DNA of 64,000 nucleotides from PALSA-612 sp963704335 (GTDB taxonomy: Bacteria > Actinomycetota > Thermoleophilia > Gaiellales > Gaiellaceae): positions 2,728,001 to 2,792,000 of the forward strand of contig OY969889.1 in assembly GCA_963704335.1 (NCBI GenBank), given 5' to 3'. Shown piece after piece: positions 26,964 through 35,348 of the stretch. Position numbers and translations under genes: made by a program. Within the stretch, counting starts at the first letter, position 1, and each line of letters begins with the position of its first letter. Under the pieces are notes generated by a model. It was not told the DNA's origin, ran no database searches, and saw only the letters and a list, made by a program, of their open reading frames with translations.

Positions 26964-28292
26964 GTGCAGCCAGTTGTCAAGTACACGAAGAGCGGCGAGT
27001 TCAACATCGCCTACCAGGTGGTCGGCGACGGGCCTGTCGACCTGCTCCTCTTGCCCGGCTGGGTCACGCACCTCGAGCTGCAATGGGACGTCGCGCCGAT
27101 CGCGCGTTTCCTCGAGCGTCTCGCCGGATTCTCGCGGCTGATCCAGCTCGACAAGCGGGGTACCGGCCTCTCCGATCGCGTGTCGCCTTCCGAGCTGCCC
27201 ACGCTGGAGCAACGGATGGACGAGGTTCGCGCGGTCATGGACGCCGTCGGCTCGGAGCGAGCCGTGCTCTTCGGGACGATCGGCGGCGGGGCGATGTCGG
27301 GGCTCTTCGCGGCCACCTATCCCGAGCGCGCGCTTGGCCTCATCCTCTACGGCACATTTGGCCGCCTCGAGCCTGACACCGGACTGCTGGCACGGCTGGC
27401 TCCCACGCAGGAGGCCGCGCTGGAACGCGTCGAGCGGGAATGGGGAACCGAGGGCGTCTGCGTGTCGTTCTGGGCGCCAAGCATCGTCAACGACGAAGCG
27501 ACGAAGAGCGCGTATCTCCGACTCACCCGTTCGGCAGCGAGCCCCGGGTCGGCGCGTGTGGTGATGCAGATGGGCTACGCCCTGGACTGGGAGGAGTTGC
27601 TGCCGACGATCCACGTACCGACGCTCGTGCTCCACCGAATGGATGATCTCGTCGTGCCGGTGCATCAGGCTCGCCGGCTCGCAAAGCTCATCCCGGGAGC
27701 AAGGCTCGTCGAGCTCGAGGGAAGCGATCACCTGATGTGGGCCGGCGACCAGGAGTCGCTACTGCGGGAGATCGAGGCGTTCGTCGCGTCGATCGGGCCG
27801 CGGCCGCGAGATGACCGGATGCTGATGACGATCTTGTTCACGGATATCGTCGGGTCGACGGAGACTGCTGCGCGACTGGGCGATCCGGCCTGGCGGGGCC
27901 TGTTGGACAGCCATCACCGTGTCGTGCGCGAGCAGCTGGAGCGCTACCGCGGCCACGAGGTCGAGACGGCCGGCGACAGCTTCCTGGCGACGTTCGACGG
28001 CCCGGCACGGGCGATCGAGTGTGCGCAGGCCGTGATGGAAAGCGCGGCTTCGATCGGGCTCACGCTGCGAGCCGGCCTGCACACGGGCGAGGTGGAGGTG
28101 ACCACCGACGGGCTGCGCGGCATTGCCGTCAATGTGGCTGCGAGGACGATGGCGCTGGCCGAGCCCGGCGAGATCCTCGTCACCTCCACGTCGAAGGAGC
28201 TCGTCGCAGGCTCCGGGATCGCCTTGCGCGACCGCGGGAGGTTCGAGATGAAGGGCGTTCCCGGCGAGCAGCAGCTCTTCGCCGTGGAGTAA
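26964..28292 (+). CDS. Alpha/beta-hydrolase-class III adenylate cyclase fusion lacking the hydrolase nucleophile
   Basis: A 442-residue protein of the Rv1900c/LipJ architecture. Residues 1-275 form an alpha/beta-hydrolase domain, but the nucleophile elbow reads G104-T-I106-G-G, with Ile where Ser should be, while the acid (D227/D228) and H256 remain. It is therefore probably a ligand-binding sensor rather than an enzyme. Residues 285-442 form a class III cyclase with D294 (LFTDIVGST), D338 (AGDSF) and the NxxxR motif (VNVAAR), so the cyclase looks active. The GTG start gives the family-like MQPVVKYTKSG; the longer frame overlaps the divergent oxidase gene. Confidence 0.85.
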   Translation: MQPVVKYTKSGEFNIAYQVVGDGPVDLLLLPGWVTHLELQWDVAPIARFLERLAGFSRLIQLDKRGTGLSDRVSPSELPTLEQRMDEVRAVMDAVGSERAVLFGTIGGGAMSGLFAATYPERALGLILYGTFGRLEPDTGLLARLAPTQEAALERVEREWGTEGVCVSFWAPSIVNDEATKSAYLRLTRSAASPGSARVVMQMGYALDWEELLPTIHVPTLVLHRMDDLVVPVHQARRLAKLIPGARLVELEGSDHLMWAGDQESLLREIEAFVASIGPRPRDDRMLMTILFTDIVGSTETAARLGDPAWRGLLDSHHRVVREQLERYRGHEVETAGDSFLATFDGPARAIECAQAVMESAASIGLTLRAGLHTGEVEVTTDGLRGIAVNVAARTMALAEPGEILVTSTSKELVAGSGIALRDRGRFEMKGVPGEQQLFAVE

Positions 28293-28580
28293 CTACCTCT
28301 CGACTTCGACGATGCCGTCCGGCTCGAGGACGAGGCGGAGCGGAACGGTGTCGCGGTAGAGCATTGGGACGACCGCCGTCCTCCCTCGCGAGCGAAGAGC
28401 GGCGCGGATCTCCTGCGAGAGCTGGCGCTTGTCAGCGGCGGCGAGCGCCCTCGAGACCTCGACGCCGATCGTACGGAGCTCTCCATCCCGCTCGACGTCC
28501 CACGCCCAGCCCACGTCGGCGTCGCGCCCGTCGGGCGGCTCGTACTCGCGTGCCGAGAAGATGACTTGCCACGAACCCAT
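28293..28580 (-). CDS. Small hypothetical protein
   Basis: A 95-residue protein, MGSWQVIFSAREYEP onward, with predicted beta strands, a central helix (QLSQEIRAAL) and no membrane segment. Its stop abuts the stop of the cyclase fusion with no gap, and its start is 33 bp downstream of the patatin gene on the same strand, so it may be cotranscribed with patatin. No family is recognised. Confidence 0.6.
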   Translation of the reverse strand: MGSWQVIFSAREYEPPDGRDADVGWAWDVERDGELRTIGVEVSRALAAADKRQLSQEIRAALRSRGRTAVVPMLYRDTVPLRLVLEPDGIVEVER

Positions 28581-28613
28581 GGGGGGATGAGCCTAGAGGC
28601 CGTTCCGAGCCGC

Positions 28614-29770
28614 CTAGGCGGACGCCGACCCGACCCCCACGTCGGGATAGGGGAACGCGCCGTCGGCCGGCTGGCCGGGGTCGACATGCCGGCGCATCGC
28701 CGCATCGCAGACCGCATAGCCCCAGTTGATGAGCCGCTCCTGGACCGCTTGGTCCATCTTGGCGAGCCTCGTCGGCGTCGCCGCCACCCGAAGCGTCAGG
28801 TCATGCGGGCACGGCAACGTCGAGGGAAGCTTGTAGTCCGCGATGTTCGTCCAGATCCCCCAGTACGTCCCCTTCTGGCGGCCGGCTTCGAAGTCGGCGA
28901 TCGCCGATCGCTTGCGCAGCGCGCGCACCTGGCTGTCGATAACGCCGAGCACCCGGAACGCGTGCAGCGGCCAGAGCCGCTTCGGCTTCGCCTGTTCCTT
29001 CATGTGACCGCCGCCGTCCGAGATGAGGATCGTCTCGTACCGCTCCCAGACTCGTCTCCAGCCCGAGGTTGTCGTAGACGCCGCCGTCCGTGAGAAACGG
29101 CCGGGTGGTGAACGGCGCGCGCTGCAATTCTCCCGACTCCGGCGTGTACGCAGCCTCGTCGAGCTTCAGGACGACGGGCGAGAGAAACGGCGGGAAGGCC
29201 GACGACGCCGCCACGGCCGTCGCCACGTCGACCTGCGGCGCCTTCACCTCGCCGACGCGGTAGTCGCGCATGTACGGCTTCGCGAAGCGCCAGAGGGCTC
29301 CCGACTGGATGTTCGTCGCGTTGAAGACGAAGCGAGGCCTGTCGGGGAGATCCTGCAGAGTCGCATTGTCGAAGAGGTGCTTACGGTACGCGGCCGCAAC
29401 CCGCTCACCGATCGTCGTACCCGGGCGTGATCAGGCCGAGCGCGATGGCCGGAAAGTCGATCGTCTTCCCTGCCAGCTTCCGCAGCGGCTCGACCACTTC
29501 GGCCTCGAAGGCCTGGGCTACGCCGCTCTCGTCGAAGCCGAGCTTCGGCCAGGCGAGCGCGAGCACCCCCGCGGTGATGGAACCGCCGGAGACGCTGGAC
29601 ACGCGCTCGAGCTTCGGCAGGTAGCCGGCCTCGTTGAGCCGCCAGAAGGCGCCGACGTGAAAGAGCATCGCGCGGTAGCCACCGCCTGAAAGGCAGATGG
29701 CAGTCCCAGGCTCCCGACGCCGCCCGCGATCTTGCTCTCTCGACTCCGCCGCAGGGGTCAACTCGGTCAT
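28614..29770 (-). pseudogene. Patatin-like phospholipase interrupted by two single-base insertions
   Basis: Three minus-strand frames encode consecutive parts of one patatin. The first (29770 to about 29420) has the SGGGYRAM oxyanion motif and the SSVSGGS nucleophile segment. The second (about 29418-29053) has the DGG catalytic motif in FLTDGGVYDN. The third (about 29051-28614) is the C-terminal part. Removing one base near 29419 gives PGTTIGERVAAAYRKHLF, and one near 29052 gives GLETVWERYETILISDGGG, each joining frames smoothly. The length, 1,157 nt, is 3 x 385 + 2, as expected for two insertions in a 384-codon gene. As written the gene is broken, by mutation or sequencing error. It is read divergently from the CHAT gene. 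Confidence 0.85.
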
Positions 29771-29849
29771 CACCACCCCCTGGTAGGCGGGCATCTTCTC
29801 ATGTTTCCGGCACGCCGGTAGAGTGCGAACTCGGGGGAAGGAGGGTTGT
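29771..29849 (+). promoter_or_regulatory. Divergent control region between patatin and CHAT genes
   Basis: A 79 bp region separates the two start codons. It contains a strong ribosome-binding site for the CHAT gene (GGGGGAAGGAGGG just before the TTG at 29850), a small palindrome CCGGCACGCCGG, and a TAGAGT hexamer with TTCTCA 17 nt upstream that could be a plus-strand promoter. Joint control of both genes from this region is plausible but inferred. Confidence 0.4.
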
Positions 29850-32800
29850 TTGAGTAGCGACTCGACCGCCAGCGGCATCGGGCGTGCGCAGGCGGGACCG
29901 CTGATCGACGCGCTTCGCGACGACTCGAAGGTGACGCGGCTGGCCGTGCTCGACGCGCTCACGCGACTGCCGCTCGAGCCGGAGTGCTGGTTCGAGATCC
30001 GCGAATACGTGATGCAGGCGCTGTGGGACGCGTCGGCGCCCGAGCATCTGGATGTGATCGCCTTCGCGGTGCGACTCCCCTTCCTCTCGGTGCGTCAGCG
30101 CCTTGTCGACATCGCCACGAACGACGAGCCCGTGGAACGACGGACCGCCGCATTCGCCCTCGGCCGTGCCGGGGACGCGCAAGCCGCCTGGGCCCTCATC
30201 GACCTGCTCGACGAGGCGCCCGAAGCGGCCGAAGTGCTGGCGTTGATCGACATTTCTCCCGTCGCGGACGAGATCGAGCAGCGTTGGAGGCGGGACGGCG
30301 ATGTCTTTCTCGCCGTCGCCCTCGCGAAGAGCGGCCGAGCGGACGCGCTCGTCGCAGAGCTCGAGCGGCTCTCGAGCGACCCTGACCTCGCCGAGGAGTG
30401 GCTGTACACCGACGAGACCACCGAGCTGGAGCGAGCGCTGGCGCGCGCCGCACCGCTGCCGGACGAGGTTCGCGGAGCGGTGGATCGAGAGTGGAGCGGG
30501 TGGTTCGCCCGGCACCTCGTCTCCGACGTCCTCTTCTCACCGCCTGCGTCGGAACCAGCCGACGGCTCGACCTGGAAGACGTACGCGTCCGAGGACCTTC
30601 CGGCTGCGGAGCGCGAGCTCGTGCAGAAGGCGCTCGGCAGTGCCCTTCCCGAGCACGATGTCTACCAGGCAGAGCCGGTCGTAAAGCTCGCCGACGACCT
30701 CTATCGGAGCCACGCCCAGGAGCTCGAGCGCCGCCACTTCGACTCGCTGCTCGTGTCCGAGCTCCTCGAGCTGGCCGCCGGTGGGCACCGGCAGTCCGGC
30801 GACGACGCCGTCCTGCTGGCCGGTGCCATCGGCGGGGACTACGCGCCCGACGTTCCGGGATTGCTGGAAGCGTGGCGCCGGACGGCTGAGAACGACGACG
30901 TCACTCGAAGCCAGATTGCGTGGGCGGCCTGCCGCGCCCCCCTGTCACAACTCCTGGAACGAGTAGCTGGGGAGATCGCGAGCGATCCGCAGACCGTCGC
31001 CCGTTTCATCGGCGCCGCCGCGAGCTGGGCCGAGACCGCCGATCCACCGCTGACGCCGGCGGGTGACGAGCCGCAAGTTCCCGAGCTCGCACCGCCGGCC
31101 GAGCTCATCAACGACATGCCGATGGCGGCGCCGCCTCCGCCCCCCGAGATGGCGGAGCCGCCTTCCGCGATGGCCGAGCCGCCCCCCGTAATGGCAGCTC
31201 CCAACGGGCCGCCGACGGCGGAGCCGGAGCTCGCCGAAGCGAACGGAGGCTCCGAGCCCGAAGCGCCGGCCGCCGCCGGCCCCCGCTGGATCCTCGTCTG
31301 GATAGCGGACGCCGCGGAGCCAGAGCGGCCGCTGCAGATCGCGTTCCGCGCCGGCGCCGTCCACGAGATCGCAGTCGCGATCGGCCCCAACCAGGAAGGC
31401 GCCATCGCAGCCGTCGGCGGGCGGCCGTTCGACGAGGAGCTCGGCACGGTCGCCGACATGGAGGAGCTGACCGTGACGTTTCTCGCGCCCTCGATCTCGA
31501 TGCAGCAGAGCGGATCGATCTTCCTGCCGCGCACGGGCACGAGCAGGCGCGTGACGTTCTCGGTCAAGCTGCCGTCCGAGCTCGAGCGCTTCGACGCAGA
31601 GATCCGGGTGCACCACAAGAACCGCATCGTCCAGATGGCCAGGCTGCGCGGACCGGTTCTCGCGGATCTCGCGCAGGCGCCGCCGGGCGCGCGGATCGAG
31701 CTCGAGGTGGCGACGATCGTCCCCGAGACGGCGGACCTCGGCAGTCGCGACGGCGCCGACGCGGGCATCGTCCGGACGGGCGCCGGCACGACGGCGATTG
31801 CCGACGAGGAGCTGATCGGCTTCGACGACGACCGGATAGGCCGCGTCGTCCGTGAAGGAGGGCTGATCGGTGTCCTCACCGATCTGGCGACGAACGATGC
31901 CTCACGCAAACGGACGCTCGAGGACGGCGTCGAGGATCTGCGCGCGCTCGTCTACCAGGGTTGCGAGCTCTATCCCGTGATCGGCAAGCCGCTCATGGAG
32001 AGCCTGCCCGGCCGGCCGCTCGACCGGCTGGAGGTCCTCGTCGACGAGCGCAGCGCCTTCTTCCCGCTCGAGCTCGTCTACGACCTCCCCGCACCGGCAA
32101 CCGACGCGACCCTCTGCCCGGGCTGGAAGGCCGCCCTGGACACGGGGACGTGCGGTGAGCAGCACGAGGCGAGCGCCGGGCAGCTCCACCCTCCGACGTT
32201 CTGCCCAAGCGGCTTCTGGGGCTTGTCGAAGGTCATCGAGCGGCGGGTGGTCGGCGACGGCAGCTGGCGCCGAGCCGGCGCTCCCGAGGAGTTCGAGATC
32301 GCCATTCGCCTCGATCCGACCACCGAGCGGAACACGCTCGCCTCTCCGCACGAAATCCTGTTCGCCGCAAGTGACAAGGTCGACGAGGTGAAGAAGGGTG
32401 GCATCAAGAGCGTTCGGAAGGCGCTCGAGCGAATCACCAAGAAAACGACCTTCGCGACGACCTGGGCGGAGTGGGTAGAAGGCGTCTCGAAGCGTCCGAC
32501 GCTACTCGTGCTCCTCTCGCACACGGCGGAGGAGCAGTCGGCGGCGGCGCTCGAGATCGCCGACGGCGAGAAGTGCCTCGGTGTCCAGCTCCTCCCCACG
32601 TTCGTGCGTGCGTCGGACGAGGATGCGCCAATCGTGCTGCTGCTCGGCTGCGAGACGGCCTTGACCGACGATCTGCAGAGCTTCGTTGCCCGCTTCCAGG
32701 ATCTGGGGGCGGCGCTCGTCGTCGGCACCACCGCCTCCGTCGTCGGCCAGCGCGCCGCGCCGGTGGCGCGGGAAGTCGCCGTCGAGATCGCCGCGGCGTC

Positions 32801-32939
32801 CAAGCGCAAGGAGCCCATCGCCGCCGGCGACCTGATCACCTCGCTACGGCGCAAGCTGCTCGCCAAGGGTGAGCTGACGGCCCTCTGCCTGACGGCGTTC
32901 GGAGACGCCGGCTGGCAGCTGGGCGGAGAGAAGGAGTAG
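29850..32939 (+). CDS. HEAT-repeat CHAT-domain (caspase-like) protease
   Basis: A 1,029-residue protein. Residues 10-190 look like HEAT repeats; a helical region follows to about 430, then a proline-rich linker (about 430-480), a beta-rich domain (about 485-640) and a C-terminal CHAT peptidase domain (about 680-1029). The CHAT dyad is visible as H891 in LVLLSHTAEEQ and C934 in LLLGCETAL. CHAT proteases act as effectors in bacterial conflict systems, including the Csx29-type. TTG at 29850 is taken as start because a strong ribosome-binding site ends 4 nt before it. The MBL-fold gene begins 3 bp after the stop, and a patatin gene is divergent. Confidence 0.75.
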   Translation: MSSDSTASGIGRAQAGPLIDALRDDSKVTRLAVLDALTRLPLEPECWFEIREYVMQALWDASAPEHLDVIAFAVRLPFLSVRQRLVDIATNDEPVERRTAAFALGRAGDAQAAWALIDLLDEAPEAAEVLALIDISPVADEIEQRWRRDGDVFLAVALAKSGRADALVAELERLSSDPDLAEEWLYTDETTELERALARAAPLPDEVRGAVDREWSGWFARHLVSDVLFSPPASEPADGSTWKTYASEDLPAAERELVQKALGSALPEHDVYQAEPVVKLADDLYRSHAQELERRHFDSLLVSELLELAAGGHRQSGDDAVLLAGAIGGDYAPDVPGLLEAWRRTAENDDVTRSQIAWAACRAPLSQLLERVAGEIASDPQTVARFIGAAASWAETADPPLTPAGDEPQVPELAPPAELINDMPMAAPPPPPEMAEPPSAMAEPPPVMAAPNGPPTAEPELAEANGGSEPEAPAAAGPRWILVWIADAAEPERPLQIAFRAGAVHEIAVAIGPNQEGAIAAVGGRPFDEELGTVADMEELTVTFLAPSISMQQSGSIFLPRTGTSRRVTFSVKLPSELERFDAEIRVHHKNRIVQMARLRGPVLADLAQAPPGARIELEVATIVPETADLGSRDGADAGIVRTGAGTTAIADEELIGFDDDRIGRVVREGGLIGVLTDLATNDASRKRTLEDGVEDLRALVYQGCELYPVIGKPLMESLPGRPLDRLEVLVDERSAFFPLELVYDLPAPATDATLCPGWKAALDTGTCGEQHEASAGQLHPPTFCPSGFWGLSKVIERRVVGDGSWRRAGAPEEFEIAIRLDPTTERNTLASPHEILFAASDKVDEVKKGGIKSVRKALERITKKTTFATTWAEWVEGVSKRPTLLVLLSHTAEEQSAAALEIADGEKCLGVQLLPTFVRASDEDAPIVLLLGCETALTDDLQSFVARFQDLGAALVVGTTASVVGQRAAPVAREVAVEIAAASKRKEPIAAGDLITSLRRKLLAKGELTALCLTAFGDAGWQLGGEKE

Positions 32940-32942
32940 CCG

Positions 32943-34031
32943 ATGTTCCGCATCCAGATGCTCCCGGCCGAACAGGGCGACGCCCTGTTCATCGAGTACG
33001 GCTCGCCAAGCAGCCCGCACCGCATCCTGATCGACGCCGGCGTGCGCAAGACCTCCGGCCTCGCCAGGGAGCGCATCGGGGAGCTGCCTACGAGCAAGCG
33101 CCACTTCGACCTGCTCATCGTCACGCACGTCGACTCCGATCACATCGGCGGCATCCTGAAGCTGCTCGACGACGAGTCGTTGGGAGCGACATTCGACGAC
33201 GTGTGGTTCAACGGCTGGCGACACCTGCAGCCGGACCGGCTCGGCGCGGTGGAAGCCGAGATCTTCTCGGCCCAGCTGGACAAGCGGGGCTGGAAGTGGA
33301 ACGCGGCCTTCGACGAGAAGGCCGTCGTCGTCCACCCGGACGGCAAGCTGCCGAAGCGGGAGCTTCCCGGCGGGATGACGCTGACGCTGCTCTCCCCCAC
33401 GGTTCACCGGCTCGAGGTGCTCCGGAAGGAGTGGAAGAAGGTGGTCGAGGAGGCACACCTCGATGCGGGCGTGCAGGACGAGCGTCTCGAAGCGGCGGCG
33501 CGGCGCAAAGGGATCCCGGACCTGCTCGGTGACAAGATCGACGTCCAGAAGCTCGCCGATGAGCCGCTGCTACCGGACAAGGCGCCTGCGAACGGCAGCA
33601 CGATCGCGGTGCTCGCGGAGTACGGCAGCGGCGACGACCGCAAGAGCTGCCTGCTCACGGGCGACGCGCATCCCGACGTCTTCGAGGAGGGACTCAAGCG
33701 CCTGTGCCAAGACCGGCGCGTCGATCGCATCGCCGTCAACGCACTCAAGGTGCCGCACCACGGCAGCCGCTTCAACGTATCGACGGGCGCGCTCGACCTG
33801 ATCGAGACCGAGCGCTACTTGTTCTCGACGAACGGGAATCAGACCAAGCACCCGCACGAGCAAGGCGTCGCGCGCACGATCGCGCGCGGCAACGAGCCGA
33901 CGCTGTACTTCAACTACCGGTCGGAATTCACCAAGCCCTGGGACGATCGGCGGCTGCAGCGAAGGCACGGTCACAAGTTCAAGGCGATCTACCCGGAAGC
34001 GGGGACGGACGGCCTTATCGTCGATCTCTGA
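32943..34031 (+). CDS. ComEC/Rec2-type metallo-beta-lactamase-fold hydrolase
   Basis: A 362-residue cytoplasmic MBL-fold protein. The metal motif is H62-V-D-S-D66-H67 (HxDxDH, the ComEC/Rec2 form rather than HxHxDH), with LLTGDAHPD and KVPHHGSRFN supplying the later metal ligands. An insert of about 80 charged residues lies between the halves. The fold suits phosphodiester or nucleotide hydrolysis, but no membrane part of ComEC is present, so it is not a DNA-uptake channel. It follows the CHAT gene by 3 bp and is almost certainly cotranscribed, which suggests a shared pathway as effector or regulator. Confidence 0.87.
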   Translation: MFRIQMLPAEQGDALFIEYGSPSSPHRILIDAGVRKTSGLARERIGELPTSKRHFDLLIVTHVDSDHIGGILKLLDDESLGATFDDVWFNGWRHLQPDRLGAVEAEIFSAQLDKRGWKWNAAFDEKAVVVHPDGKLPKRELPGGMTLTLLSPTVHRLEVLRKEWKKVVEEAHLDAGVQDERLEAAARRKGIPDLLGDKIDVQKLADEPLLPDKAPANGSTIAVLAEYGSGDDRKSCLLTGDAHPDVFEEGLKRLCQDRRVDRIAVNALKVPHHGSRFNVSTGALDLIETERYLFSTNGNQTKHPHEQGVARTIARGNEPTLYFNYRSEFTKPWDDRRLQRRHGHKFKAIYPEAGTDGLIVDL

Positions 34032-34060
34032 GCGCCTCCTGCCCGGTAGGCTAACCCCCG

Positions 34061-34600
34061 TTGAGGCGGGGGAGAACGTGCCTAGTGGTGGCGGTGGCTT
34101 TCGCGGCCGTCGCTGCGCTGCCCATTAGCGCCCAGCCAACGAGGACCGTGCCGGCCGAGAACCTGCTACCGCTCGGCCCGCCGACGCCGGGCGGACGGAA
34201 CGCCGGCTGTCAGGTGCTGTCTGCTGCCGACGCGCGCAAGGCAATCGGTCGTTCCACCGTAATCGGCCAGTATGACTCGGGCAACCTCATCATCTGCAAT
34301 CTCGGCCTTGGCTATCGCATGATCCAGATCGGCGTCTTCGACCGCGGTTCCCAGAGCACGTTGTGGTGGAACCACAACAAGACCGTGTTGCGCCAGAACC
34401 GCGCAGCCGGCATGACGGTCACATCTCTGCGTGGAGTGGGAGACGTAGCCTGGAAGATGGAACGTGAGAAGCCGACGATCTTCCGCGAGGTCATGGTTCG
34501 GGTGGGCCAGCGCGCCTTTCGCGTTACCGTGATGGCGGACAGCGCGACGATGCCCCAGCTCGTGCGTATTGCCCGGTACGTGGCCGCCCGCCTCCGCTGA
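34061..34600 (+). CDS. Exported hypothetical protein
   Basis: A 179-residue protein with a signal peptide (basic MRRGR start, hydrophobic core, cleavage near AQP at about residue 25). The mature part has two cysteines (GCQVL, IICNLG) that may pair, and a pattern of an N-terminal ADARKAIGR helix and a C-terminal helix (MPQLVRIARYVAARL), as in small DUF3558-like lipoprotein domains, although no lipobox is present. The TTG at 34061 lacks a good ribosome-binding site; a GTG at 34085 preceded by GGGGGAG is an alternative. It starts 29 bp after the MBL gene. Confidence 0.65.
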   Translation: MRRGRTCLVVAVAFAAVAALPISAQPTRTVPAENLLPLGPPTPGGRNAGCQVLSAADARKAIGRSTVIGQYDSGNLIICNLGLGYRMIQIGVFDRGSQSTLWWNHNKTVLRQNRAAGMTVTSLRGVGDVAWKMEREKPTIFREVMVRVGQRAFRVTVMADSATMPQLVRIARYVAARLR

Positions 34601-34612
34601 CATCGGCGGCGC

Positions 34613-35230
34613 GTGCTCTCCCTTGTCGAGATCGACACGCCCCATGGGGCGGCACGCGCGCACCTGCGTCTCACGCCTGAGCGCCGCGGGGCTCTCGCAC
34701 TCGGGCATGGGGCTGGTGGGGGGATTGAGGCGCCGGATCTCCAGGCAGCGGCGAACGCAGCGCACGACGAAGGGTTCGTGGTCGCCCTGGTCGAGCAGCC
34801 GTACCGCGTTGCGGGCCGCCGGTCTCCCGCCAGCGCGCCCCAGCTCGACGCCTCCTGGATCGCCATCCTCGAGCGTCTTCGCGGCGACGAGCTCGGTGGG
34901 CTGCCGCTCGTGGTCGGCGGTCGCTCGCTCGGTGCCCGTGTCGCTTGCCGCACCGCGGGCCCGACGGGCGCTGTCGCCGTGCTCTGCCTGGCATTCCCGC
35001 TAGAGCCGCCCCAGCGGGCGGGCAAACCGCCGAAGACCCGTCTGCCCGAGCTCGACGCCGTGCCGGTGCCCACCCTCGTCGTACAGGGCGAGCGTGATCG
35101 GTTCGGCATGCCGCCTCCGAGCGACGCTCGCGAGGTGGTGAAGGTGCGGGGCGATCACGGCCTCAAGAGCGATCTCGAAGCCGTCGAGTCAGCCGTGCGG
35201 GCCTGGCTCGGGAGCCTAGCCTTGCACTAG
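34613..35230 (+). CDS. Alpha/beta-hydrolase, KANL3/Tex30-like
   Basis: A 205-residue small alpha/beta-hydrolase with nucleophile elbow VGGRSLGARVA, acid in VVQGERDRFG and histidine in VRGDHGLKS, a complete triad in order. The LALGHGAGGGIEAPDL segment forms the oxyanion region. Substrate is unknown; members include esterases and dienelactone-hydrolase-like enzymes. The GTG start is 12 bp after the exported protein gene, so the two are probably cotranscribed. Confidence 0.8.
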   Translation: MLSLVEIDTPHGAARAHLRLTPERRGALALGHGAGGGIEAPDLQAAANAAHDEGFVVALVEQPYRVAGRRSPASAPQLDASWIAILERLRGDELGGLPLVVGGRSLGARVACRTAGPTGAVAVLCLAFPLEPPQRAGKPPKTRLPELDAVPVPTLVVQGERDRFGMPPPSDAREVVKVRGDHGLKSDLEAVESAVRAWLGSLALH

Positions 35231-35332
35231 GCCAGGCCCGGAATTCCAACGCCGGACACGTCGTTTTCCTCTATGTCGCCTGGTAAAGGCGCGCCGCAGT
35301 GCACGCCTCGTGTGCGCGCGGCCACGACCACC

Positions 35333-35348
35333 TAAGGAGGATCGCATC
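35333..35348 (+). promoter_or_regulatory. Strong ribosome-binding site pointing at an ATC start codon
   Basis: TAAGGAGG at 35333-35340 is a near-perfect Shine-Dalgarno sequence. The codon at the ideal distance (5 nt later, 35346) is ATC, followed by AGC AAC ACG. The frame continues as the sigma factor. No ATG, GTG or TTG lies at the right distance, so the sigma gene either initiates at AUC or has an ATG-to-ATC change. Confidence 0.7.

Noticed and set aside
25536..27731. A 731-residue version of the flavin oxidase starting at 27731
   Set aside because: The extra N-terminus is antisense to the cyclase fusion, and the ATG at 26906 has a proper ribosome-binding site and family start.
32943..34031. 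ComEC competence protein
   Set aside because: The MBL motif is of ComEC type, but there is no membrane channel domain and the protein is only 362 residues.
35310..35345. GTG 35310 as the start of the sigma factor
   Set aside because: It has no ribosome-binding site, and the strong site at 35333 would lie inside the coding region. The ATC at 35346 fits better.
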